A stretch of DNA of 64,000 bases from Balanoglossus misakiensis (lineage: Eukaryota; Hemichordata), in the NCBI GenBank assembly GCA_040954595.2, contig CM082580.2, positions 14,570,001 to 14,634,000 on the forward strand, written 5' to 3'. The notes beneath the pieces are model-generated. The model saw nothing but the letters and a program-made list of their open reading frames with translations, did no database searches and had not been told where the DNA came from. Each line of letters begins with the position of its first letter. Position 1 is the first letter of the stretch. Both the position numbers and the translations under genes were made by a program. This document shows, one piece after another, positions 24,801 to 37,800 of this stretch.

Positions 24801-25694
24801 TCGTGACGCCGAAGGTGAAAACAAATACAAGAAGCATATGCATCTGTTTGGTTGTGATGCTGGCTGTGAGAAAGAACCAGTCATGATCAAGTAAGACTAA
24901 CCTGTGACCTACTACTGTTTCATTTCAGACATGGCAAGAAATGTGAACACCAAAGTTTTCACAAGTCTTTGTTCTTGTTGCTATATTTTAGTATATAAAA
25001 TGATGAGGAGATTTTGATCATCAATGTTTTATTTTCTGAGACAATATGACAACATTTTCTGTGTCAACAGCTTTCCACTTTAATCCAAAGCTTCATAGGA
25101 AAAATAGCACAGACTTGTCAACTTTACTGTTCACTTACATCTTTAAATCTGTAGTAAATTGTACACCTGCAGGATCAGTGCCAAAATAAATGTTACAAGA
25201 CAGTTTTCTTTATTTTTTCTTTTACATTGTGTATTTTCTCTCTTTTTATTTGGCAGACAACACACACATACATTTGCACTGAAATACACAGAACCCCAGC
25301 TGACTCCATTTCTGTACATAGCTGAGCAAGCTGACAGTCTAACTGATCTGAGGAAATATATGAATTACAAAAGTGTTAAATATGGTAAGTAGTAACTGTA
25401 CATAGCAGTATTTTGAGTGTTAAATAGAACATTATGCCAGCTCTTCTCTGTCATAATTGTCTTTCACATCAATGGCCATATTTTTATGCCCAGTTCATTC
25501 TATTTTAACACATTTTTTATCTTTTAATTGTTTCAGTGTCACTACCACAGCCGCCAGAACACAGCGCAGTCCGACTACCTCCCACATTCTGGGTGACAGT
25601 GGTCATTCTCATCCTTGCATTCCACTTGTTTTTATTCAAATTAATTTATAATGAATTTTGTTCTGGACAGGACAAATATAAGTTCAGAGTGTAA
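18312..25694 (+). CDS. KIAA2013: KIAA2013-family membrane protein
   Basis: Fifteen exons: 18312-18364, 18815-18912, 19812-19922, 21161-21301, 21595-21653, 22103-22195, 22468-22541, 22757-22900, 23121-23226, 23503-23580, 23978-24168, 24340-24452, 24608-24890, 25257-25384 and 25537-25694. They encode 609 residues (human about 634). The protein starts MWIKNRLKNLP, matching the human start, followed by an N-terminal signal-anchor (RRIALLVLVLLVFLLYF). A large luminal region follows, with conserved HRSRPTVLLQQIAVEN, NSTLYYILSS, CYSGPATW and FGCDAGCEKEPVMI. Near the C terminus is a membrane span (FWVTVVILILAFHLFLFKLI) and the diagnostic LFLFKLIYNEFC. Molecular function is not established in any animal as far as I know. 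The start codon was chosen because it gives correct phase into exon 2 and matches the human N terminus. A CT microsatellite serves as the polypyrimidine tract before exon 2. Confidence 0.92.
18771..18806 (+). repeat. (TC)n microsatellite forming the exon 2 polypyrimidine tract
   Basis: Eighteen or so TC dinucleotides end 6 bp before the TTTTTAG acceptor of the KIAA2013-like exon 2 (AG at 18813-18814). It therefore lies exactly where the splicing factor U2AF binds. Confidence 0.9.
24543..24582. repeat. Half copy of the 93 bp TTAACCC-TIR repeat
   Basis: The segment gttggacctccatagagg...gggatgaaaaggttaa resembles one half of the elements at 30895-30987 and 61573-61665, ending in the same gaaaaggttaa terminus. 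It lies in an intron of the KIAA2013-like gene. Confidence 0.5.
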
Positions 25695-27283
25695 ATTATT
25701 CCTTTTTTAATCAATCACCATCAGATTTTGTGGTATTTGTTTTTTGTTGTGCTGTTGCTGTCCACTGTACGGCATTTTATATCTCAGGGTGTGAAACTAC
25801 CAGTTGATGTGTGTGAAATATTGTTTGCTTGATTTGATTTTGCAGGTATGCATCCAGTCACAAAAAGCCAAACTCACAAAAAAACTAACAATTCTGTATG
25901 ACAGAAATTTCTCAAATACTTGACACACAGTGAGACATGCCTGGCAATTCATGATTACCCATAATAAGCAGGCTGTACTGTGTGGAATATTTTCACCCCA
26001 GCAAGACTGAATGTTATAGCATACTGGATTGACATTACATTCAAAATATTATGTCAAATCTGGGAAATAATAGTACAATAAAGCATCCTCAGATTCCAAA
26101 ATGTCAAACTTCTGCCATCTTTTCCTGGATTTGCTGTAAGTGATGATGATGGTAAGTTTGACCAAGATATGTTTTATAGTCTACATTATAACTTGTGTTT
26201 TGAGACCAAAGAAGCAAAGAGTTGTGTTCATAGAGCTCCAAGTAATCAAGAAACAAAGAAGAAATGGTGGTTTGCCAGAAAATGGTTAATTAGTTCAGCA
26301 CTTACTTGTGGCAGATTTGTAATCTGACGTAGACAAGTATTTGTAAATTTTAGGTATTTTTGAAAGTTTGATAGAATTGCAGTTGAGGTTTTCAGTCAAA
26401 ATTTCATGTCTTTAGAGACAATGAGTATATCAAGATGAAGGGCTTTGCATCTGGTTTCACAGATATTGTAGGACAGTTCTGGAGGGTTGGACTTTTTTTT
26501 TGGGGGGGGGGGGGGGTCAAGATAGCGTTGGGGTTAAAACATGGTAAGATGTCTGGTTGAATGTTCTTATGGTGATGGAAGAATACAGAAACACCATCCA
26601 ATGCTGCTCCCCCCCCCCCCCAATAATTGTATTTTCTTATGGGATTAATTCTTGACTCACAAAATTGTTCTAGAAAAGTTATAAAAGTTTACAGTGAGCT
26701 GCATGACTTTATTACTAGTAATGTACAACAACTTGAACAAGCTGGATGTTAATTGTATTATCAATTGTATTTATAATAATTTGTAAATGTTTTGTTACTT
26801 TAGAGGTTGTAATTGAATGGAAGGAAGAAGCAATATGTTTTAATTAAACGTAGTTGACATATTTTGGTTGTCATTGTATGCGTGTGTGTGGATTTTCTTT
26901 AATATATCAAGAACCTAAGTTACATGTACAGTGTTACTTTCTGCCCGCCCCTGTCCAGTCGTTCATGGATGTTTCTGAGGGTGTCAGCCCTACTCAGTGG
27001 TGTGTATTCGTTTCAGTGCCTATACGTTTCAATGTTCCTGGTTAATATGTAATCTGTTGAATGTTGGTCTACACCACAAAGTGGACTTTGTCATGTATAC
27101 CGACGGAAGTCGACGACAACCTGTTGATCAAAAATGGCTGCCTGCACCAATGCTTGAAGTGAGTACATGTACCTGCATGCACCTGTGTGTACGAGGGCAT
27201 ATCTTTATACCTAAGAATTCCTTGGATACCAGTCGACAATAATGAAAAGTAACATCGTCCGGTGTTAGTTGTAAACTTTCAAC
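25695..27283. other. 3' UTR of KIAA2013-like gene and spacer to the sialyltransferase
   Basis: No gene is seen. It includes a poly(T)/poly(G) run near 26493-26516 and a poly(C) run near 26611. Short open frames at 26854-27242 precede the sialyltransferase and look like chance. Confidence 0.5.
26078..26083 (+). promoter_or_regulatory. Candidate poly(A) signal of the KIAA2013-like gene
   Basis: AATAAA lies about 385 bp after the stop codon on the gene strand. Use is inferred from position only. Confidence 0.4.
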
Positions 27284-28489
27284 ATGAGGCCGGATAAGAT
27301 AATTCGTAGATTAATCCTTGTTCTGGTACTGGTATCACCTTTATTTTTTCTTCTCAAATTTCGGAGTTATCTTTTTCCTAAATCTGTTGACCTGGCACTT
27401 CTAGAAGACATCCGAAATGCGCACTCTCCATGCATTCGATGCACAACTTTACCGCCAGTAAAGAAACTTAACAAAGAGGAGGCCGATGTTCCTGTTGTCA
27501 ATGCACTGGAGACCCCTGTACCTCAGTTAAAAATTAACTCGTATCCCGACCGCTACAGACAGGCAATAAAGACTAACACCACTGATGTAGACGCGATTGA
27601 CTTAAAATGCATTTTTGAAATGTTGACTAAACCTTGGAAGAGGAATGAGACTATTTTTCGACACTTGAAAGAAACTCTGGATGCCATGACAAACACAAGA
27701 GAGATGTTGATATTGACGAAAAATAACTGCAAGTTGAATGAAGATATGGAATATTCTGTTCAAAAGAACGTGAAATATCCCATAACCCAGGAAATTTATG
27801 ATGCCCTCCCGAAAACGTCACCGTTTATCAGAAAGCACTTCGGCGTCTGCAGTATCATCGGCGGCAGCGGGATCATAAACAACAGCTCCTGTGGAGAGGA
27901 GATTGACAGATCGGACTTGGTGATCCGATGTAACATGCCGCCTATAGATCTACATGCAAAAGATGCCGGGCGAAAAACTGACATCACAACAGCAAACAAT
28001 GTTGCTGTCCTCGGGGGAAGATATAGTGGATTGGCGAGGAAGTATGACCAACAACGTCTTCTATCAGATGTCCTACAGTACCACGGATATTTGTGGACAC
28101 CCGTTTTCTCAGTGAAAAGTGGCACCATGTACACCCTTCGAGCCTACAGGGTCATGAAACGATACCCCAGTGATCAAATTAAAATGATCTTCGCGCATCC
28201 AAAACATCAAATTCATGTCCAGGCTTTTTGGGAAAAAGTTGGCATCCAGACCCGTGCAACTACGGGAGCCCACATGGTTGGTGTTGCTATTTCACTTTGT
28301 GAAGAAGTTCACCTATACGGATTTTGGCCGTTTGATAATGTCCCCGATGGTCGGAATGTTAACTTTCACTACTACGATGATCGTAAAATCGATACCTGGG
28401 CCCACGATCTTAGTAGTGAATTCCTGACGTTATCCAAACTTCATGAGCAAGGTGTTATAAACATGCATGTCGAAAAATGTAAATCATAG
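27284..28489 (+). CDS. Intronless ST8Sia-like sialyltransferase (GT29)
   Basis: A single 401-residue open frame encodes a Golgi type II protein: short basic cytoplasmic N terminus (MRPDKIIRR), signal-anchor (LILVLVLVSPLFFLL), stem with N-glycosylation sequons, and a GT29 catalytic domain. Sialyl motif L starts near residue 189 (CSIIGGSGIINNSSCG, then DRSDLVIRCNMPPI). Motif S is near residues 326-350 (TTGAHMVGVAISLC, then VHLYGFWPF). Motif VS includes HYYD at residue 362. HLYGFWPF and the motif L ending are typical of alpha-2,8-sialyltransferases (ST8SIA), which transfer sialic acid from CMP-Neu5Ac to sialylated glycans. Motif L reads GGSG where vertebrate members have GNSG or GNGG. Vertebrate ST8SIA genes have introns, so this copy may derive from retroposition or intron loss. 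Acceptor specificity cannot be read from sequence. Confidence 0.88.
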   Translation: MRPDKIIRRLILVLVLVSPLFFLLKFRSYLFPKSVDLALLEDIRNAHSPCIRCTTLPPVKKLNKEEADVPVVNALETPVPQLKINSYPDRYRQAIKTNTTDVDAIDLKCIFEMLTKPWKRNETIFRHLKETLDAMTNTREMLILTKNNCKLNEDMEYSVQKNVKYPITQEIYDALPKTSPFIRKHFGVCSIIGGSGIINNSSCGEEIDRSDLVIRCNMPPIDLHAKDAGRKTDITTANNVAVLGGRYSGLARKYDQQRLLSDVLQYHGYLWTPVFSVKSGTMYTLRAYRVMKRYPSDQIKMIFAHPKHQIHVQAFWEKVGIQTRATTGAHMVGVAISLCEEVHLYGFWPFDNVPDGRNVNFHYYDDRKIDTWAHDLSSEFLTLSKLHEQGVINMHVEKCKS

Positions 28490-29595
28490 CAGGACATATC
28501 GAATCGAATTATTTATAGTTTTTATAATTTTTGATAAGAAACTACTGTAGGCCTATACTTTGAGAAGTTTGTAATATATTCTCAGCACAATTAAACTTTT
28601 CCATCATTCGTGTCCTGCCAATCAAGCAATGTTCACACATGTGAGACTACAGGAGTGATTTGATATCATAGCTTTAAAACTTGCAGTCTTGAACAAATGA
28701 ATGCATAAGGAAAGGGATAGTTGGGACTTGTTTCAAGAACATGCGCAAATACCTACAAACATTAGATTTTGTATAAATCATTGTCACAGGTTTTAGATTG
28801 GTAATGTAGTTATACTTCAGAATAAATCATATCATTTGATAATATTATATGGTTGTGTATTCCCATCAGTTTGCTCATTTTAAATGGGCCAATATAAGTT
28901 TGAAAGTACAACCGTGGCAGTTAATATATGAGCGACTCGTGGGCCACCATTCAAAGAGTAGCGTGAGATTCTACGATTCCCAGAGAAATTTCTATTCATT
29001 AGCGCCCCCAATAGTTCGTAATTTGAGCGGAGTGCTACGTGTGAATGGCCACGTCGTGCGCGCTCGTGCATTTTGCAGCTTCTTCGAGAGTAAGTCACAT
29101 CACCATTTTACAATGTAAAAGATACTCGTTTTAAGGTATAAAACTGTTTTCTAGGTCTATCCAGTATAGCTTTCCCCACCGAAATAGCGAAATTAAACAC
29201 GCCCCTACATGAATAATGTCATGTCCCACTGGGCGTCGCCTTTAGCATTTGAATCTATAGCAACATTATTCGACACTGGTTCAATAAGTATCATAAATAT
29301 ATATGAGAACGAAAATTGTATCCTTCTTTTTAAGTTAACGATTAAAAAACTAACAGGGTTTCTTATTTTAATGGGATTAAGAATTGTGTTTGACCTAACA
29401 TACTTAACATTTTGGACGAAACCACGAGCTAAGAATTATCAGATAATATATTCACTGCAAACTTCGCGAGGATGTCACTTCCGTAGTCTGTGTTTTTGTG
29501 GTCATTGACGATCTCCACTGAACGTATGGTTCTAGTGTGTATACTGTGAAGCTCACGTGTGGAAACCATGCTGAACGTCGATATTCCCGGCTAAG
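28490..29595. other. Sialyltransferase 3' flank and GXYLT upstream region
   Basis: No gene is seen. The last few hundred bases must contain the GXYLT promoter and 5' UTR; no clear core promoter element was identified. Confidence 0.45.
28821..28826 (+). promoter_or_regulatory. Candidate poly(A) signal of the sialyltransferase
   Basis: AATAAA lies about 330 bp after the stop codon. Confidence 0.4.
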
Positions 29596-31775
29596 ATGAG
29601 GTTCAAGAGGAAAGTATCGCTTCTCTTCTGTGTTTTCGTGACGTTGTTATTCTTTTATTTGATATCCGAAGAGCCGGAACGGGGACCTGGCGGCGTTGGT
29701 TCCTCGTCTCGACATCATGACCAAGACCATAATTACAACCAGGAGCACAGGCGTTTACAACGAGTAGATCGTCCAAATAATCAGCTTCAACAAAATTTGC
29801 CCGACCAACAACGTCGCGATTACAATGTCCCAATCGTAAATTCTGAAAAACAAAACGTCGCTCCTGGCGTGCGTAAGTTGCCCATTGCAGACACCGGTTT
29901 ACAAAGGCAGATTAACCAACCTGTAGGCCAACCTGCTGTAAACCCACCCGCCCCGCAAGTACCTGTAGCTGAACCGAGAAAACCCATTTCAATCATAGGT
30001 AGGGTCCCAGGTCAACCCAACCAGGGAAACGGCGTTCTACAGCCTCCTGGGTTTCAAAGTAACTTGGAGCAGAAAGGCCAGCCCGTAATAGGCCAAGAGA
30101 AAGCCCCCGTTTTCAATGTTGGTCAGCCGAACTTGATATTTGACAGATCACAGCTTCGCGGGCCAGCTGTTCAACTAAACCAGCCTGTCAAGAAAGCTCA
30201 GCCGCTGGCACAAAATCAACCAGCTGCAAGACAGAACGTACAGCCAGGTGGACCCATTGCTGCCAACAACCAACCAAGAGTAGCTGTGCAAAACCTGCCA
30301 AATGGTCAACAAGTGCAGCAAAGACTGCAACCACCAGCGCTGCAGCCACAGAGGCAACAACCAGCACCTCAATTGCAACAGAGGTTACAACAACAACCCC
30401 TCCAGCAAAACCATGTGCATCAACCGATCAGGCAAAATGTCGACATTTTCAAAGAAGGGTAAGTGTAAAAGCGCCATCTAGTAGTTCAGGTAAAAGCGTA
30501 ACCAAATCAAATCAAAGGCAAAAAGGGGATTTCTTGGTCTGGGAACACCTCGCTGCAATGATTGTCAACCTAGCAGCACCCGCTACAATCATTGCAGCTA
30601 GGGAACACCCAGCAAGATGTTCAAGAAAGTTATTCCCATTTTATGTGTAATAAAAAAAAATGAGTTTTTACTCCAGAAGTCAAGGATATAAAACAGTTCC
30701 ATTGCATCATATTTTTCTCTTAAAAGTGGTAAAAAGTATCAATGCATTGCATGAAAGAATACTTAACGAGTGGGTGCAGATTGTGTACATTGTTTTTGCC
30801 AGTACATGTGTACATGTAGCTACTTGCATTTAGATGGTTTAGATAATCATATGCAAGATCAAGTGCTTAATTGCTGGTATTATCTTTGGTACAATTAATC
30901 CTTTCACCCCCATTTCTCCTGTAGAGGTCCAACTTGGCCATAACAAAAACAATGAATGTGGACCAATCCATGGTGGTGAAAGGGTTAAAAGAATGGTGTA
31001 ATTACTACTGATAGTAGAGCTTTGCATTACAATCATATATCATGGTAGATGGTGCCTTGGTTTTCTATCTTGATGGTAAAAAAATAAAATTAATTTTAAT
31101 GAATAATGTATCAATTCCAATGGCCAATGTTTATTTAAGTTCGTAAGGGGATGTCACTACATTCCATTGACATGGATTATGTATTGCATTGATTGCAGAA
31201 TGAACCAAAACCAAAAGTAACCGATACCAAAGCTGATATTGTCAAGATCGTTTTCCCTTGCCATGATTTGTGTCCCTCTAGGATAACCATGATAAACTTG
31301 ATTGAACTAATCGTACTCAATCTTTTAATAAGACTGTTCAATTGCATGCTTGTTAGACCAGTATATAGAGACACCAGCAAGTGAGTCGTGGTACATCTGT
31401 ACCAGCCAGAAATTCTATCACCTCCTTAATGTAGTCATAGCAGTAATCACATTACCACATAACATGTTCCATGGAGAGCATTTCAACATGCCTGTCATAC
31501 TATTAGATGTCAATGTCTGATTTACATGTACCCGTGGTTGCCCGCAGAGCCATACCAGCTCATATTTTCTTCTCTTCTGTTGTATCCATTAATCCATGCT
31601 GGTGATGATCAATTGGGTGTTATACAATATACATACAGTACATGTATGCTCTGGACTACAGTTCTTTTAGTTTGTATAAATTGTAATATATGGTGACTTG
31701 ATGTATGGTTTATATTCTGTAGCTAAAGTTTGAATACATACATATATACATACATACATACATACATACATACAT

Positions 31776-31808
<33 letters not shown>

Positions 31809-34800
31809 GATTGCACATACAGATCTTTTAAACAGCTCACAGTCAGAGTATTGCTTTTTGTCTGGACTTCATTGTTAAATTGTCAGGTATTTATATTGAA
31901 AGCAGAGTTTAATTGCCTGGAATTGGGAGCAGACAAACAACTCTTGAACCCTGCACAGTATCACATCAGTTAACTTTGCTCAAATGAGAGAGATTGATGA
32001 GCCAGTGTCATCAGTTTGCAATGCCATGATATACATCATGTGACTATAGACAAGACATATACATTGCTACATCTGTTTCCTGGAGTCTGGCTGTATGAAA
32101 GCATTGCCTCATCCTATTACATGTACTTTTAAAGTCATTTTGTGAGGTAGTATGACGTTACCTTCTAAGGGACCATTCGTTTTTTTATCTCAATTTTAGC
32201 ATTTCACTCTGGGAACTTAGTGATCTGCCAAATGGATTGCTATTGCCGTGGACATTCTGAGAAGGCTTGGAAATGCGACATCTAACAATCAGTGTTTAAT
32301 ATGTGTAGTTGTAATCAGTTTTACGGTCAGTACACATGCACCTCTATTGGTGTTTACTCTGAGCTACAGAGGAGGAATGTTTTAAAGTAAAGGTTTTTAA
32401 AATGCCCTGAAAGCCTATCAGATTTCTTGTCATGTGGCGGCTGTGTGTTAGAGCAATGGCCCGTGTGAAGGGTTGAATTTCGACCTGCCCAGTGACTGTA
32501 ACATACAAGGAATGGCTATTCTTGTAGTTTGTTCTATTTATTGATAGTCAAGTCCCCCGAGGTGATGGTTTTCTAGGATGTTTGTGGTTACACATGGAGG
32601 CATACTAGTAGTGGTACCCTCGATGGATGGATGGATGGATGGATGGGTGGATGGATGGATGATCTGGCTCAGCTGAGGTCTCATCCTGAACTCAGTGCAG
32701 CTGCACTCACTCATCTATGACATGGCATTGTCAATTTGGGAAATATCTGTCCTGACTCACACTGTAAATGTGGTGAATACATTCTACATGCAACTTTTGT
32801 CAGCTTCGATTGTCAGATTGTACTTGTCAAGTTATACTCTCTTTGACAGTTCCCAGAAAGTCTGCTTTTTATATGGGCACACATGCATGTATCATATATT
32901 GGTAAACTTGTTTTGATGCAGGCCAGGTTAGTTTTAAAATGTTGGTTTCAAGTAGGATTTCATGGTACCATGTATTGCAGGTCTGATGGAGAAGTCTTTT
33001 ACATCTCACTCTATAGTAACAATCAACACGTTGAAAAAGTGTACAACATGTCAAAACAAGTATTCAAAGCCTTGAAACATGAAATTGAAACATTCAGCTC
33101 TGATGCACAGATCTTTGCCGATAACAGATGCATTGTGTTATGGACTGAGATCACAGATAGATGACCTCAGACAACAACGGCAAATAGGTGCTTGATAAAT
33201 CATCTTCCAGTCAAGAACAGTGTCCTCAGTTGTCAGTCCTTCCACAATCAGTGGAAAGGAATACTTCAAAAATACCACCCAAGAAAATTCTGACACGCGC
33301 ATGGTTCGGCTGACTTTAGATTGGTTGTAAATGCATTTATCCTCACATTTAGAAAAATAACAGCACTGGACACTGTCAATTTACCCCAAAGCAAAGCAGT
33401 TTTATACCAGTCATTTGACTGTAGTGTCTACTCAAGGAGGCCTTGAAAAAATGGCACCACGCTCCAAATCTTATTACTTTCATTGTCTTCTACATCACTA
33501 TAGCACCAAAGCAAACACTCACTTCTTGTCATGGACAGAGTTTAAGTGGACAACAAGAACTGGAACAAGGTCGATGATAACAAAACAGGGATTTGCAATA
33601 AAATCCATGGTGTTTGGTGAGTTGTTTTCTTTGACGCACTAAAAACAGCAAATATTTGCCAAAAGTGCCTCCAATTTCTGATTTGTAAAAATCTCTTGTT
33701 CAAGCATTAGGAGCATCAAGTTAACTGTACATGTACATCAGTCAGCGTTCAAAACTCCAAAGCCACAAACACTCAGCAGTCGTAACTGAAAATCAGAGTG
33801 GCTTGGCATGCCCTTTGGTTTCAGTATCCGTAACTGTCAAGCTTTAGCATTCACACATTCATCCATAAATGCCAACAAACAAGTGGATTAGAAGAAACAC
33901 TCCCTCCAGACGGATTGTTACAGGCAATTGTCAAGTGAGGAGGCCATGATCCTTTTCAGGCTCTTCACTGTTTGTAGGGTCAAAGGTCATACTGGGTGGT
34001 CACCTGTTTGTGGAGGAGAAAAAGGTTCATTGTCTCTGAGACATTCTTTTAAGAGTGTTTTTTAGTAAAGTAGGGAATTGTATTCATTAAGCTGCAGATG
34101 CATGTCTGTCTGTGTACCAGTTAGTGAACCCTATCGAATACAGAGAAACTGTTTCTGCCAGTTTGAGATAGAGTATGTATGTGCAAAGCTTGAGCAATTT
34201 TCTGACCAAATGTGCTGCATGTGCAAGTTGCCGTCAGGCTGCATTTTCCCTCAACAAGAGAGAAGAGCCCATAAATTGCCATGGTTACCTGGAAAATTTA
34301 CAGCAACCGAATAGGAGAATCAATGTACCCAGAGAAACAATCACACTACCCAAATTACATGTTAAAATTGTACCGTGGGAAATTGACTCAGACACAAAAT
34401 GGGACTCATATAGGATTATATAATAATGAATGAAAAACAAATTAATTAACCAAGCTAAATTAAATTCATTCCTATTTATGAGAGTTGTTTTCTAATCCCA
34501 CAGTGAATAATCATCAATACAGCGGGAAGATAATACTTATTAGTCTGTCCAATTCATTAGACATGAAAATGCAATTGCAATACAAATACATAATCTCATG
34601 CTGTGGTAACTCTCAACACATATATTAATACCACAGGCACTTGTAAGGATGCTATTTCAGTTTTTTATTAATTATAAAGTGGCTAAAAATGATAAATCAG
34701 TAGCTTATACAATGTCCCGAATTTGCGTCAAACGAACGCTCTCGCTATGTTCGGCCTAGGCCTGTACCCCACTGACACATAAATCTCTTTATGTGTCAGT

Positions 34801-37800
34801 GGGGTATAGCCCAGGCCCGAACATAGCGAGAGCGCTCGTTTGACGCAAATTCGGGACATCGTATAAGCTACTGATTTATCATTTTTAGCCACTTTATAAT
34901 TAATAAAAAACTGAAATAGCATCTTTACAAGCGCCTGTGATTAATACCAACCAATCAGAGCCAAGTGGCTCGCTATTAATCAGTTTTATGTGATCCAAAT
35001 ATAGATCTTGTCACTAAAGTTTAACTTCTAACATCAGAAGATGGACCTAGGAAAGGTTAGCTCTGACTGTGCACGTAATTGACTGAAAATGAAAATGATG
35101 AAAATGATGAAGAAATAAATATTTCCATTTAAGTAGGGATGCTCATGTTTCCATCTTTAATATGTAAACACTCACTAAACATTTAGCCTGGTAATAGTTT
35201 GTGTTGAATTACACTTAGATTGGTATAGTGATGGCATATGTTTTGATGTGCACTCATAAATTCTGTTTTTAACATGCCTGTCCAAATGTTATGATCTGAG
35301 TTTGCTGTAAATATGTTCAGAGCAGTGGAGGTTGATTTGTGCTTTCCTTCTAGCAAAGTGGTTCTCTTTCATATTCACTAAGTTCAATTACATGTACTTG
35401 CATCTAGTACAGTGTTGATCAGGTGCTCTTTTATACCAGGCCAACAGAGTTAGTTGGCCGCACAGGGCATGCCAAATAGCATGGGTCGCTCAGAGCATAA
35501 ATCAGGACTTGGGATGCAAAACGTTGAGTTTAAGAATCCATTGGTGATTTGTGGCTCTCTGCCCCAGCTTCGTACACCCCCCAAAAAAGGATAGTTTTAC
35601 TATTCCAGATTTAACTGTAACTGCCCTGGACTGACCTATATGTATGTAGCAGACAGTTTAGATGATCTATGAGATGTAAAAGTCCCTTGTTTATGTATTC
35701 AGGAAACATTTGTTTATTGTTTGGTTTCATGTTAACAAACAGCCAGGTCACTGGGGGCAAACAACACCAAGGGAGCTCTTAGCTTTCCCTTGCAGAATGC
35801 TCTAAACCACAAAAGTGTGCAATTTCAATCCAAGGTTCCTGGTAATTATAGTGAGTGAGATGACCTCAGCAGCTTGATGTGCATATGCACAGTAACCTGA
35901 ACTTACTTTGAAATCTGAATGATACATTATCATCATTACAATTGTGTCTTTAACAAGTGTGTATTTGGAAGTTTCTTTTTAGAGTTGACAGTGTCCGTGT
36001 ACATGGAAAAAGTGTAGCCAAGAATTGCAAATTTGAAAGAATGAAGTCGCTATCCATGAGATGCGAGGTTTCAATTTTATCCAGTTTATTACATGGTCAA
36101 TTTTGCCATACTTATGCTAAGTGCAGTGCTGTAGCTCTCTGCTTTTGAAAGATGCATTACAGGTGGAAATATGGCTATGAGTGCCATTGAGAATGAGGCA
36201 ACATGAAAGTAGGCGGATGTTTACCCCCCCCCCCCCACCCCCCCCCCCCCCTTTTCTTTGCCATCATTGAATGGCCAGCCAGGTCCAGGAGGCACAAATG
36301 ATGCAACTGCAACTCTCACATCATGCATTGAGCAAAGAAAAGCGTGAGAACTACACAAGTCATAGAATGTTGGCCTTGTTTTGTCATACACTGATGCACA
36401 GGCTAATTAGAGCACCACCAAAAGGTACATTTAGACTGCCAGCTTTCTGCCATTCAAAGCAGTTTCCTTCGGGCAGAATACTTTGGTTCGACCAGGGGGG
36501 GTTCCTTTCAAAGCTTTGGCGATGTACAGGGCATTGTACCAGTAATATATTATGTGTATGACAGCGTTTGATCAAGTCACGGCGTGTGTAGAAGACCACT
36601 ACTTGTATGTGTACTTTTCTAGGCAAAGTCAGAGTTGGTATTAATGGACGGCAAAATTTACATGTCTGTTGTTGCCAGTTAATATATATTTGCAGTTTTA
36701 AATGTACATTTACTGCCATGGTAGCAAGCTAGTATCTGAAAGCAGCAGTACATGTACAGTATCTTCAAGACCTGTGATACCTACTTGTGATGATACACCA
36801 AACCTTAGCAGGATACATGTTACTTATCAGCAGTTGACATTATACATAAGTGTGTCTCATGATAAGGGTGTCAGGGTATAGTGCAGTGTATCTGGTGATA
36901 AAGATAGCCCTATAAATCACATCCCCATTTTAGCCTGGTTGATAAACACTGACTCTGTTCCACTCCACTGCTTTCAAACTGGACTGCTGTTACACGTCAA
37001 TAGTTACAAGGTGTGTCTGTGCATTGTTCCTCACGGAAACAGCCAAGCAAACAGTGACACCAAAAAAATATGTTTGCCAAAATTTCTGTGTTAAATATTT
37101 TTGCTTTAAAAAAGTAAACTTTAATTGGCCTTTTTACTAAATAGGGTTTCAACTCCTTTGGGAATAAGTTCCAAAAAACTGGAATACATTTTGTCACGCT
37201 GCAACAATGTGCAGTGCAGTGTACCAATGTCATGGAAATGGCCAAGAGGAGCATTTGATTTTACTTGAAAAGTTGACAAGAGTGGTGTATAGTTGAGATG
37301 GTGATATTGGCACACAAGTCCTTGGAGATCTGACTGGCTTGCATGACTGCCTTTCAATGCGCCATTCCATTGTTTGTCTGAGCTTTCGAGGTATTCAGTC
37401 AATGTGCAGTGAACAAAGCCCTCAATAACGTTCTGCTTTTGTATCCAGTCAGTTGGCAAAGAATGCCACTGAAACAAGTATAGTGTGGTTTTAGCTGAGC
37501 AAAACTGTGTGTATGGTGCCGGGTGCTTTGTGACGCAGCGAGCAGCTCACACAGACAATGACACACCTTCTGAATTCAGTCTGTATGCAGATACATAGGT
37601 AATCATCTCTGGGGTTTAAACGGAAGTTCCCACACTTTGAGAATAGATTTACTTCCACCTGTCATCACTGATGCGGCCATGTCTGTTCAGTTCTTGTCCA
37701 CTTATCAACGGTGGCAGAGCAAATTGTGTAACCTCAAGGCTGTAAACTTCATGCAATTATGATCGAACTGTTTGACCATTTAGTGATCATTTCAGTTTGC

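Noticed and set aside
24999-25045. Box C/D snoRNA-like pattern (atgatga ... ctga) in a KIAA2013-like intron
   Set aside because: Only about 45 nt between boxes, no terminal stem, no D' or C' boxes; likely chance in AT-rich sequence.
36997-37477. Overlapping 85- and 118-codon minus frames in GXYLT intron 1
   Set aside because: No recognised domain, no splice-site logic and Cys/His/Leu-rich composition typical of random frames.
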